A DNA stretch of 64,000 bases from Stieleria mannarensis (lineage in GTDB: Bacteria > Planctomycetota > Planctomycetia > Pirellulales > Pirellulaceae). Under the pieces are notes generated by a model. That model had not been told where the DNA came from and searched no databases. It was given only the letters and a program-made list of their open reading frames with translations. Below, piece after piece: positions 27,192 to 37,700 of this stretch. Where the stretch lies: positions 124,001 to 188,000 of the forward strand of contig NZ_JACEHH010000002.1 of assembly GCF_014154935.1 (NCBI RefSeq), in the 5' to 3' direction. The position numbers and the translations under genes are program-made. Each line of letters begins with the position of its first letter. Position 1 is the stretch's first letter.

Positions 27192-29384
27192 TTAGCTCAA
27201 GTGCAAGGAAATCTGGCTGTCACACAGGTCGGCGACTTCGTCGCGGTTGGTGAACACGATCAGCGTCCGATTCGCTTCGGGACCGGTGATGTTGTTCCAG
27301 ATCAGTTCGCGGTGCTGGCGGCTCAGTTCGTCCAACAATCCATTGATGACGACCAATCGTGGGCGTGGCGCGATGGCACGGGCGATCATCAGACGCGTTT
27401 GCTGTTCACCGGTCAGCGGATAGCCACCGGTCTGTAATCGCGTGTTCAATCCGTTCGGTAGCGAAAGGACGACTTCGAGCAAGTCCACTGCGGTGAGGAC
27501 CTGCCGCACGCGATTGGGCGAGACGTTGGAACGTCCCAGTCCAACGTTTTCGGCAATCGACCCGTAGAACAATTCGGGCTCACCGGCGTAACCGACCAAT
27601 TCGCCTGGGTTGGCGATGGCCGCTTCCATGGCGTCGAACCCTGCGACCTGGATCACCCCCGTGTTGGGATCCATCAATCCGGCCAACGATCTCGCGAAAC
27701 GATCCTTGCCGGCCTGATCATCACCGCTCACCGCCAACCGCGAACCGGCCGGCACGGCGGCTTCGGGGACGCGGGAATCATGCGTGATCGAATGAAACGC
27801 CAGATCGCTCCAGCTAACTTCGGCAGGGCCGTCGGGGATCGTGCCGATTTCCGTCCGCGGGTCCGGCGGAATGTCCAGCAGGTACCCGACTTTGTCGATC
27901 CCGGCCATCATGTCGTAAAACTTCTCCAGCGATTTGCCCGCTTTGGCGAACGCACCGACCACCACCGTGACGACCAACTCGCTGGCGACCAGTTGTCCAA
28001 GGGTCAGTTGGCCGTTGATCACCAGCCAGCCACCCAAACTCAGCAGCGCGGTCGAAGCGATGACTTGTAGACCGACGGCAAAGATCACCTGGCGGATCAC
28101 GACGCCGAACTGTTTCTTACGGGCTTGGATGTACTCGGTCGTCAGTTGGTTGGTACGCAGGATCGCCAACCGTTCGCCGCCACCGGTCTTGAATGCCGAC
28201 GGCATGGCGAGGACGTCCTGCAACCAATGCGCGACTTCATACTTGGTCTTCGATTCCTTGATCGCCGTCTGAATCCCGTTGCGGCCCAATAGCCAGGTGA
28301 AAAAGACCATCGCGAAGACCAGGACCAGGTCGAACCCCAGCAAGAATGGGTGGTAGAACGCGAGCAGAAAAAGCCCCAGCGCCGTCGTCAAGACCACCGT
28401 CACACCGTCCAACAACAGCACCGCGGTCGCTTTTTGAATCGTCATGATGTCGAACACGCGATTGGCCAACTCGCGTGGATACTGCCCTCGCAGCGACGCC
28501 TGATTGGCGCGCGGGAATCGGTGCGACAGGTCGCTGACGATTCGTACAAACTGGCGGCGCTGGATGATTTCCACCACCCAGGTTTGCAGCACCTTTAAAA
28601 CGCCCGCGATCCCCAAGCACGTCAGCAACATGCCCGCCAGCACCACCAGGGGCTGAAAATAAGTTCCCCAGCTGACGACATTGACCAGCCCCTCGACAAC
28701 CAGCGGGGTGGCCAATCCCAGCACGCCGGCGACCCCGGCAAACAAAATCACCAACCCCAGGTCGCGCCGATCCATGTCCAACAGCGCGACGAAACGGCGA
28801 ACCGGAGTCGGATGATCGCCGTGATTGCCGCTTTCCAAGGCGGCGTGGGATCCCGAGAGCGTCTCGCATTCCAATTCCTTTTTCGCCACCAACATCCTCA
28901 CCGATTCCGACTCTCCCAGTTGTCCGATCAGTTCCGACTGGCTGAGGCTGTGATGTTCGGTGTTGGCACCGATGATCGATGCGGTCACCCGGCGGCCCTC
29001 GGGCCCCTCCAGCACCAACATTTTGCCGCCCTTCAGGGCGAACACCAGCGCGTATCCGTGTTGGACCGCCGCAAACGCTTCGCCGGCGCTGCGAAACGGG
29101 GTCTCGCGGAGCACGATTCCGGCGTTTGCGGCCGCCTGAATCAAGGGGCGAAACGGATCTTCGGGGTCATGCGGCAAAACGGAGAACGCGATCGGCTGTT
29201 TGCTCGGCTGGACATCCAGCGCGATCACCAACGCCGCCACCGTCTTCTCGACCACACTGACGGTCGGTGCTCGCGCGGCAGATTCGGCTCGCCACGCATC
29301 ATTTCCGCGATCAGGCGATGATCGGCGGGAATCACTCTCGGCGCGATCCAAGTGCGGGGCGTTGCTTTCACCCGGTGGTGACAT
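27192..29384 (-). CDS. ABC exporter with degenerate nucleotide-binding domain
   Basis: A 730-residue half-transporter. Residues 45-165 look like a degenerate C39-type domain without an evident catalytic Cys (tentative). The six-helix ABC1 membrane domain is at about 205-485 and the nucleotide-binding domain at 520-730. The ATPase motifs are eroded: the P-loop is GDDQAGKD (554-561) with Asp for Ser/Thr, the signature is LTGEQ (657-661), Walker B is LVVINGLL with Asn681 and Gly682 for Asp and Glu, and the H-loop His is Asn713. Fold and membrane part are intact, so this looks like a non-hydrolysing exporter subunit. First gene of a likely three-gene operon with HlyD and TolC partners. Confidence 0.88.
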   Translation of the reverse strand: MSPPGESNAPHLDRAESDSRRSSPDRGNDAWRAESAARAPTVSVVEKTVAALVIALDVQPSKQPIAFSVLPHDPEDPFRPLIQAAANAGIVLRETPFRSAGEAFAAVQHGYALVFALKGGKMLVLEGPEGRRVTASIIGANTEHHSLSQSELIGQLGESESVRMLVAKKELECETLSGSHAALESGNHGDHPTPVRRFVALLDMDRRDLGLVILFAGVAGVLGLATPLVVEGLVNVVSWGTYFQPLVVLAGMLLTCLGIAGVLKVLQTWVVEIIQRRQFVRIVSDLSHRFPRANQASLRGQYPRELANRVFDIMTIQKATAVLLLDGVTVVLTTALGLFLLAFYHPFLLGFDLVLVFAMVFFTWLLGRNGIQTAIKESKTKYEVAHWLQDVLAMPSAFKTGGGERLAILRTNQLTTEYIQARKKQFGVVIRQVIFAVGLQVIASTALLSLGGWLVINGQLTLGQLVASELVVTVVVGAFAKAGKSLEKFYDMMAGIDKVGYLLDIPPDPRTEIGTIPDGPAEVSWSDLAFHSITHDSRVPEAAVPAGSRLAVSGDDQAGKDRFARSLAGLMDPNTGVIQVAGFDAMEAAIANPGELVGYAGEPELFYGSIAENVGLGRSNVSPNRVRQVLTAVDLLEVVLSLPNGLNTRLQTGGYPLTGEQQTRLMIARAIAPRPRLVVINGLLDELSRQHRELIWNNITGPEANRTLIVFTNRDEVADLCDSQISLHLS

Positions 29385-29583
29385 GTCGTTGGCTCAGGGG
29401 GGGAATCGAAGCGACAGCAGGATCCAGGGCATGGCGTGTCAGGACCAACGCCCGTCGGGAGCTCGGAGAACTGTACGGTCAATTCTTGTTTTATGACAAG
29501 TCGGCAACCTCGGCCACCGCCCCCAAGATTCAACGAAACCCCTGCCAGCGAATCGGTCGAATGCTGCGGAATATCGGTGGGAA

Positions 29584-31237
29584 TCAGGATTCATCGCCAA
29601 CAGAATCGCTGTCGACGAAGCGCGTTCCGGCGTACCACCACAGGGCCGGCAAACCCGCCAGCATCGCAAGCCCCGCGGCGATCGAGCAATACGTCCAGAA
29701 AAAACCGAACACGGCGCCCGCTACGCCCGCTGATCCGACGGCCAGCAACAGAATCGGTGTCATCGACAGCCCCAGGATCATCATGAACACCAACGCCCGC
29801 GCCCCCTGGAACACGTCGGGCGTCCCGCCAGGCATCGGCCGCAATCCCGTCACCGCCGCGATAAAATTTGTCATCGTCGCAAACGCCACGCTGAATGCGG
29901 CGCCGGCAAACAGCATCGAGAGGGACGCCGCGACGCCTTGGGAACTGATTACCAGCGCAGGCAAACACAATGCGAGCTGGATCGCAATCAATAACGTCGC
30001 CGTTCCACTGACCATCCCCGTCGCGATCGCCATCGGACGGATCGGCAGCGTTTGATACCAAGTCAACAAACGTGGGCTGGCGGCGAATCCCGTCTGAGAG
30101 GTGATCGAGAGCAGAAAGCCGAGATAGGCCGACGCAGCCAGCGCAATCGGCACCGCGTAGGTTCGCCCTGTGTCGGGGATCGTGTCGGGAAAGAGCTGCA
30201 AGACCGCTGCGGCGGCAATTGCCGCCACGATGCCCAAAACGACGATTCCCGGGACCAGTCGTCCCGTACGCCGAACCGCCGACGTGACCTGTGACCACGC
30301 CACCGGCCCGACACCGCCCAACCACCCGAACGCCGGCAGCAATTGAGACCGCTCGGCGTTTCGCGTCGAAAACCCATAGACATTGCCACCGCGAATCCGC
30401 TCAAGTTTCTTCTGCCGTCGCGCGACACCCTCGACCGCAAGCTCCGAGAATCCGCGGTTGGTTCGATAGCAACTGACCGTGATCGCGGCGATCAGTCCCA
30501 GGCTGATCAATTGCCCGATCAGCAGTTCAATGCCCAGGTCGTTAGTCATCACGGTGGCAAACGGGCGGAACGGCAACGACAGGACCCGCGCCGCCACACC
30601 ACCATTGATGGCCTGGGATACCACCGTGATCGAATACGATTCATCAACCCCGCTCACCCGACCGGCCGCCTCGATCAGAATCACCGCGACGCTGGTCAAT
30701 GCCGCCAAACGAATCGCCCGCAAGACTCCGGGCGAAAGCCGCGGTTTAAGTAGCGTGTATTGAAACGCTAGCATCGTGATCAAGATCCCCCCCGAGCTGA
30801 TGCCCAGCAGCCCGCCCAGAAAACTGCCCAAGTGCGGCAGCATGAACACGGCAAAAAAAACGCTGATCGGCAGCCAACCGAAAGCCAACGTCAACAGACG
30901 GTACGACAGGATGTGCGAATTGGTGAACGGTCCGGCAAGCACGAATTGCAATTCGGCCGGTTTCAATTCCAGCAACGCTTCGCCGGAATTCGTCGCCACC
31001 ATCGCTGCTGCGGCAATGTACATCAGCAGCGGGATGGAATCGGCCACCACGCGGGCAAAGGCCGATGGCGGTTGTTGTTCAGCCGTCAACGTCATCACCA
31101 CGGTGGGCATCAGTCCAAACCCAACCATGGCCAGCATGAATAGCGTAAAGAATGCCCCCGACGGCCGCTTGATCAGCCGCCAAGCTTGACGAAAACCCGC
31201 TCGCATCAACATCCGCATCAAATGCGTCAAAGCGGGG

Positions 31238-31245
<8 letters not shown>
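29584..31245 (-). CDS. ABC transporter permease (ABC-2-like exporter)
   Basis: A 553-residue membrane protein with about 12-14 hydrophobic segments in two halves around a soluble loop (ELAVEGVARRQKKLERIRGG). Examples: FFTLFMLAMVGFGLMPTVVM and LVPGIVVLGIVAAIAAAAVL. It is the membrane partner of the ATPase encoded just upstream. The ATG at 31245 overlaps the ATPase stop by 8 bases, so the two are translationally coupled; a GTG at 31263 is possible but less likely. Substrate unknown. Confidence 0.85.
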
Positions 31246-32017
<772 letters not shown>

Positions 32018-32144
32018 GGCATGTCCGACTCGCGTTTCAAGAAGATGCCCAGGGGAGTTCAAGAAAATGACGGTGGGGCTGCGAACACCTGGTCGCTCGC
32101 AGGCCCAGCATGACTCGCAGACCCGGCGTTCAGTGACCGAGCAC

Positions 32145-32360
32145 TCAACGACTCGGCGACTCGATCTCGAACAGCATGATTACCGTCACGTCTCCGCCGG
32201 AAAACGTGTTCATCGGACTCGACCCGGTCGCCAGGGCCGCCGAATGGTTTCCCGAGATTGACAACACGCGAATGTTGTTCTTGCGGATGAACCGGTTGAT
32301 CTGTTTTTCCAAATCATCCAGTTCGGTATCGACGGACTTGAATATCTTGACCTGCTGCAC
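32145..32360 (-). CDS. Small conserved-looking protein, 71 residues
   Basis: A short cytoplasmic protein from GTG 32360, preceded by GCGGAG at good distance; an ATG at 32399 would add a His-rich stretch not typical of a start. It reads VQQVKIFKSVDTELDDLEKQ as a helix, then a basic strand (NRFIRKNNIRVLSISGN), a Ser/Gly-rich turn and a hydrophobic end (DVTVIMLFEIESPSR). The compact alternation of helix and strand suggests a real folded protein. Function unknown; it lies 127 bases upstream of the ABC pair. Confidence 0.6.
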   Translation of the reverse strand: MQQVKIFKSVDTELDDLEKQINRFIRKNNIRVLSISGNHSAALATGSSPMNTFSGGDVTVIMLFEIESPSR

Positions 32361-32478
32361 GTGATGACTCCGCAGTCTCGCTTGGTGTGAAGGATGCAAC
32401 GTCGATCTCGGGGGGATTCAAGCGATCGACACGACATCCGCCAAGGTAGCACGCCGGTACCGGCCGTGCGAGCAGGCA

Positions 32479-32868
32479 CTATCGCGGTCGTCGCGGTGTG
32501 GAGACCGCATGATCGATCGCGTGGGCCCCGGCCAGCACCGCGACGCTGCGGTCCAACCCGGCCTGGCGAAACAGCCGTCGCATGCCGATCATCAATGCGT
32601 GCCAGGTGTGAATCGTTTCCGGGACCGGAAACTTGCGGGCATCGACGCGGTCAAAGCCTTGCTCGCTGACGCTGATTTCCGTCGGCAGATGCATCAACGC
32701 CTCCAGCATCAGGTGTTGGCGGCATTCCAATTCGCTCAGGTCTGGGTCATCATAAATCCACAGGTGGGGACCCAGAATCCGATCGATCATCGCCAGCGCC
32801 GCCGATTCCGCCGCGTCGCTCGAAAGCACCAAATCCGTTTGCCCACACTGAACGTAAAACTTTGCCAT
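32479..32868 (-). CDS. Hypothetical protein, 129 residues
   Basis: The protein starts at ATG 32868 (MAKFYVQCGQTDLVLSSD) with AGGAG about 8 bases upstream, the best ribosome site in this part of the window. It has no signal peptide. The middle is acidic and helical (LWIYDDPDLSELECRQHLML) and the C-terminus basic (HAIDHAVSTPRRPR). I do not recognise the family. It is divergent from the ankyrin lipoprotein gene. Confidence 0.65.
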   Translation of the reverse strand: MAKFYVQCGQTDLVLSSDAAESAALAMIDRILGPHLWIYDDPDLSELECRQHLMLEALMHLPTEISVSEQGFDRVDARKFPVPETIHTWHALMIGMRRLFRQAGLDRSVAVLAGAHAIDHAVSTPRRPR

Positions 32869-33011
32869 CGGATCGCTCCTCCGTGAAGAAATGTGAGATA
32901 CTGCCGGCAGGCCGAGACGTTTTCGCCCCCGCCTTCTGCTGCAAACAGGATCGCGAGGCCGTTGACACAGCCGGTCACGACTCCTTCCACGCCCGTTTTC
33001 GACAGCCAATC

Positions 33012-33719
33012 ATGCCCAACCGTTCGATCCTGATTCCCCGTGTTCTGGCCCTGCCGCTCTGTGTTTTTCCGCTGTTGTTGACATCCGGGTGCGGATCGGA
33101 AAACGCGGATTCAGCCAACCAAGGCCCCGCAACCGCTGAAACGGTGACCGCCGAAACCGCGACCGAATCAGACACCGCCGAACCTGAATCGCAGGGCGAC
33201 ACCGCCCCAGAAACCGAGGCACAGCCGGACGCCGCGGTCGATGCGCTGTACAGCCCCGAGGCGTTTCGGATGGCGGCACACGACGGCAAGCTCCGCGTCG
33301 TCCAACTTTGTCTCGAGAGCGGCATGGACATCAACGAAGCCGACGCCAATGGGCTGACCCCGCTGGCCATGGCCGCCTACAACGGTCACGACGACGTGGT
33401 CAAGTTGCTGATCGCCAACGGCGCGACGGTCGATTCACGCGACCGGACCGGAAAGACACCCCTGATCCACGCTGCCAGCGGCCCGGCACCCACCACCGTC
33501 GAAATCCTGTTGGATGCGGGGGCAGAAATCAACGCCGTCGACAATGGCGAACACTGGACCGCACTGATGATGGCCGCCGCCGAAGGGCAAGCCGAAGTCG
33601 TCGAAGTCCTGCTGGCCCGAGGCGCCAAAAAAGAGATGGTCGACATCGACGGCGAATCCGCCGCCTATTTCGCACGCCAAAACGGCCACGTCAAACTCGC
33701 CCAGCGGTTGGGAGAGTGA
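33012..33719 (+). CDS. Ankyrin-repeat lipoprotein
   Basis: A 235-residue protein from ATG 33012 with a lipoprotein signal ([18 protein letters not shown], lipidation Cys near residue 24). An acidic Thr/Ala/Glu linker follows to about residue 80. Then come about four ankyrin repeats: [60 protein letters not shown] and [20 protein letters not shown], plus a short cap. Ankyrin stacks bind proteins; here that would occur on the outside of the inner membrane or in the outer membrane. The gene converges with the VOC gene across a heptamer repeat. Confidence 0.88.
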   Translation: MPNRSILIPRVLALPLCVFPLLLTSGCGSENADSANQGPATAETVTAETATESDTAEPESQGDTAPETEAQPDAAVDALYSPEAFRMAAHDGKLRVVQLCLESGMDINEADANGLTPLAMAAYNGHDDVVKLLIANGATVDSRDRTGKTPLIHAASGPAPTTVEILLDAGAEINAVDNGEHWTALMMAAAEGQAEVVEVLLARGAKKEMVDIDGESAAYFARQNGHVKLAQRLGE

Positions 33720-33720
33720 G

Positions 33721-33797
33721 TTGGGAGTTGGGAGTTGGGAGTTGGGAGTTGGGAGTTGGGAGTTGGGAGTTGGGAGTTGGGAGTTGGGAGTTGGGAG
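33721..33797. repeat. Perfect 7-bp tandem repeat, TTGGGAG x 11
   Basis: Eleven exact copies of TTGGGAG begin directly after the ankyrin-gene stop codon. Such a run can change length by slippage. It lies in the convergent gap before the VOC gene end. Confidence 0.97.
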
Positions 33798-33836
33798 AAA
33801 ACGGTGGATGTTCTCAACCAACTTGAAACTTGAAAC

Positions 33837-34205
33837 CTACCCCGCCGGGACGCAGAGTTCGATCCAGTGCCCGTCGGGGTCTTGGACGAAGGTTTGGTGG
33901 GCGCCGTCGGGGCGGACGCGTCGCGGCAGTCGCGTCGCGTCGTTGGCGTCGAGATGTTGCTCCCAGGCGTCCAGATCATCGACGACCAACGCCAAGTGGG
34001 TGCCACGGTGTCCCGAGTGAACCGGCAAGTCGCGGTCGCCGATCAAGTGCAGTTCTTGATCGACCCCCAGCCGAAACCAGGCGCCGGGAAAATCAAACGC
34101 GGGACGGTCCATCGGCGGCAAGCACAGGACGTCTTGATAGAACGCCACACTGGCCGGTACATCGGCGACGTGCAACGCGACATGATTCAGCTGGTGAACT
34201 TTCAA
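33837..34205 (-). CDS. VOC (glyoxalase/dioxygenase) superfamily protein
   Basis: A 122-residue metal-binding enzyme of the vicinal oxygen chelate fold, two beta-alpha-beta-beta-beta units. Likely metal ligands: His in [13 protein letters not shown], Glu/His in DQELHLIGD, His in [10 protein letters not shown], and Glu in [10 protein letters not shown]. Length fits a single-domain glyoxalase-I-like protein. TTG 34205 is chosen because the frame before it runs through an intergenic TTTTAGG repeat; ATG 34268 would overlap the next gene by 38 bases. Substrate unknown. Confidence 0.8.
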   Translation of the reverse strand: MKVHQLNHVALHVADVPASVAFYQDVLCLPPMDRPAFDFPGAWFRLGVDQELHLIGDRDLPVHSGHRGTHLALVVDDLDAWEQHLDANDATRLPRRVRPDGAHQTFVQDPDGHWIELCVPAG

Positions 34206-34230
34206 CCTAAAACCTAAAACCTGAAACCTG

Positions 34231-34722
34231 TTAAACCGACTTCGCCGCGTATTGCTCGGCGTATTCAATCGTCCAGGCGTCGATCACCTCTTCGAACTCC
34301 TGGACATCGACTTCGGCGATATCACGAAACAGCGACCGGTTAAAGATCTCGCCGTTTTCCACGGTCGCCTTGCCTTTTAAATCCAGCACCCGCAAGTCGC
34401 TGTAGGGGCGAATCACCATTTCAAAGCGGCTGTACGCGTTGGATCGACGACCGCTCTTGATCCGCAGGTCATCGCGATAACAGGCCGATCCCCAGCCGAT
34501 TTCACCGAACAGTGATTCTTGGCGGAAACCGGGGAAGGCGTCGATGATGCTGCGCATTTTCGCTTCGATGCGCTCGGACAGCGAGAGGCGATAGGAGGTG
34601 TGGAGTCGCTTGAGTTCTTCTTCGGTCAGTTCCTTGCGTTTCGCTTCGCTGGCCGAGTGATCGCGTCGCCGCTGGCCCCGCTGAATCGCCGATTCCAAAC
34701 GCGACTGAAAATCATCGCTCAT
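34231..34722 (-). CDS. Hypothetical protein coupled to the Tex-like gene
   Basis: A 163-residue soluble protein with a basic, helical N-terminus (RLESAIQRGQRRRDHSASEA) and an alpha/beta remainder (FPGFRQESLFGEIGWGSACY, YSRFEMVIRPYSDLRVLDL). Its ATG overlaps the stop of the upstream Tex-like gene as ATGA, a sign of translational coupling, so it may act with that RNA-binding protein. No known domain recognised. Confidence 0.72.
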   Translation of the reverse strand: MSDDFQSRLESAIQRGQRRRDHSASEAKRKELTEEELKRLHTSYRLSLSERIEAKMRSIIDAFPGFRQESLFGEIGWGSACYRDDLRIKSGRRSNAYSRFEMVIRPYSDLRVLDLKGKATVENGEIFNRSLFRDIAEVDVQEFEEVIDAWTIEYAEQYAAKSV

Positions 34723-37700
34723 TCCGACGCCTCCGTGGGCTTTTCAGCCGCCGAATCGCTGCTGGCCGAAGGACTGTTTGCCGCATTGCCGCCAGCCGCT
34801 TCGCTGGCAACCGTCGTTTCGACGGCGGCCGGCTGGGGCGGTGGGGATGGCGGAGCGTTTTCGGCGGGCTCGGATTTGGCCGGCTCGGGCTTTTGCTGCT
34901 CGAGCTTTTGCTGCTCGGGCTGCGACTTCTCCGGTTTGCCTTGAGGCTCTTTCGCTGTCGGCGTTTCTTCCTGTTTGGAATAGAACTGCAACAGATCGCC
35001 GAACGACCGCAGCGGTTCATCGCCTTTCTGCATCGCGTCGCTGATTGGTTTCGCTTCGGGTTTGGCCACGACTCGATAGGATTCTGGTTGCCGCGGTTTC
35101 CGCGAATCACGTCCGCGTCCGCCACGACCTCCCTGGCCTCCTCGCCCTTGGCCGCCGCGTCCTTGACCTCCCCGACCCTGACCGCCCCGACCCTGACCGC
35201 CGCGACCCTGACCGCCGCGACCTTGACCTCCGCCACCTTGACCTCCGCCGCGAGCTTGATCGCCGCGACCGGCCGGTTGGGGCTGGCCGCCGGGTTGAGC
35301 CTGGCCGCCGCCCGATCGTCCGCCGCCCTGGCGTCCCTGGCCCCGTCCTTTTCCGCGCCCCGGTCCGCCACCGGACCGGTTGTCGCGGCGGTAACCGCCA
35401 CGGCCACCGGAGGCGTCACGGTTTTGCCGTTCCTTCTCCAGCTGTTCCTCTTGTTGCGGCGACAGGGCACTCAAACCGACGCGGCGACGTTTTTCGTCGA
35501 TACCCGTGACCCAAGCGGTGACCACATCGCCGACCTGAATGGCTTCGTTCAAATCTTCGACGTATCCGTCACTGAGTCGGCTGACATGAATCAGACCGCT
35601 GCAATCGGGGGCCAGTTCAACGAACACACCAAAGCTCATCACGCCGACCACGACACCGACCACTTGGTCGCCGGGTTTGAGTGTTTTCAGGGTGGGCATC
35701 GTGTCCAGCACGCCCGGCGGATCGTTGCTGATCGCGGTTTCGCCGAAGGGGTCACACAGCCATCCGACCAGTTGGTTGACACGGTGACGTCCGACCTGCC
35801 ACTCCTTGATGCACTTGTCGATCTTCGCGCGTTCGGGCCGCGGACGGCGAACCGGCTCGGGCATTGCAGCCGGTGCGGTTGTGCTTGCTGGATCTTCGCT
35901 TTCAGATTTTTCGCTCGCAGCCCCAGCACTCTCGGGCGTCTCGCCTGTTGCTTCCGAACTTGCCGCCGCCGTGTCCTCGGAATCGCTTTCCGCCGCGGCC
36001 GGTTCGTCTGGCTTTGGTTCGGATGGTCCGTCGGCCGAGGCAATTTCGCTGACCTCGTCCGATGCCGCCGACTCGTCTGTCGCTTCGGCCGAATCCTCCG
36101 ACGCCTCTGGCTTAGCGGCTTCGGGGGCACCGCTTTGCGAAGCACCGGATTCCGTTTCACCGCCGGGGGACGCATCGTCGCCGATCTTGAATTCGCCTGC
36201 CTTTTCGCCGGCGTGGTCAAAATCTTCGACCGGAGCCGGCTGGGCGGGCGTCGTGGCATCGACCAGCTTGGGTTCGGCGATGTCAGCCAATTTTTCGTAG
36301 CTGGGCGCCTCGTACCCGGGCGGGGCCGGTGGAGGCAATTCGATTTCCAGCGCGGTGGCCAGTTTTTTAGCCAGCGCGTAATCGTCGGGATGGATCAGCG
36401 TTCCGTCGAGCACCTCGTCGCTCTCAAAGACTCTCAAGAACGGCATCGCCTGACGCGACTGCACGTTCGATTCCCAGCCTTCCAGCGTTAACAGTTCCTG
36501 GCGCGAACGCAGGAGTTGTTGTTCTCGCCGGGCGATCAACGACTGAGCCACTTCGGGGTTCATCCCGGGCAACTGCTGCAGCCAGCCCAGTGGAGCGGCG
36601 TTGCTGTCCACACCACCACGCGACGCGCCGCTGGACATGATGTGGCCCAGTGAGATCGACAAGGCGTCTTCGGACAGCTCGCTTTGGAACGACGCCAGTC
36701 GCAACCGCAACGGGTCGACTTTGGCGTACGCCTGGGCGGGGTGCATGATCGAAAACGCGATCCAGGCCGCCGCACGGAAACGCCGCGGGGTCGAACGCAT
36801 TTCTGAATTGGCCACATCGCTGCTGGCATAGGTGTCGGCCCCCGAACGATCGGCGATGGTCCAGCGAACCGAATGATCGGGGCTTTGCGCGATCAGATCG
36901 CCCAACGCGATCAGGCAGGCACGCCGCGCCGGCCCGTTGCTGACGATCACCAGATCGACGTGGTGCTGATGAATCAACTCACCCATCTTGGCGACGGTTT
37001 GGCCACGCACATTGCCCGACAACTGACACGGCAAATCTTCACCATGCAGCACGCGTCCGTCGGCCGAAACGATCGCCGTCGCCGCAGTCTTGGGGCCGAC
37101 CGCATCGATCGACATCACGACCTTGGCATCGACCGGGCCGCGGTTGACCTGGCGTCGCAGATGATCCGCGACCACACCGACCAAGCGTGTCGAGGCACGT
37201 TCGTGAAGCTCGTCCCACCACGCCGCCTCGGCCGCTTCGCGAATGTCGGCTTCGTGCTGCATCACGACGTCACCCAGGATCGATTCGATTCCCGGGTTCA
37301 GCGCGATCACGGCACGTTTGATTTCACCGACCAGTTTGGCCGCATCGTATTCGAACGCACACACGGCGACTTGGCTGCGGAGGGCCCGACCGAGCATGAC
37401 GATTTGAAACGCGCTCAGCTTGGTCGCCGGCATCCGCTTGCCTTCGAGCGGTTTCAGGACGCTGACCAGCCAGCGGCGTCGACGTTGACGGGGCGAAATC
37501 TTTTTCTGTTTTTTCGGTGCCGCGGATTTTCCTTTCGACTTTTTTGCCGCCGGCTTCTTCTCTTGCTCTTGCGGATCCGGTTTGAAACCCGGCAAGTCGG
37601 CATCGGCGGATGCGGCGTCGGATTCCCCGTCCGCTTTCGCTTCGGGCTGATCGCCGTCGGCGGGCTGTGCGTCGGCGGCATCGCCGGAGGGCTGCGACGT

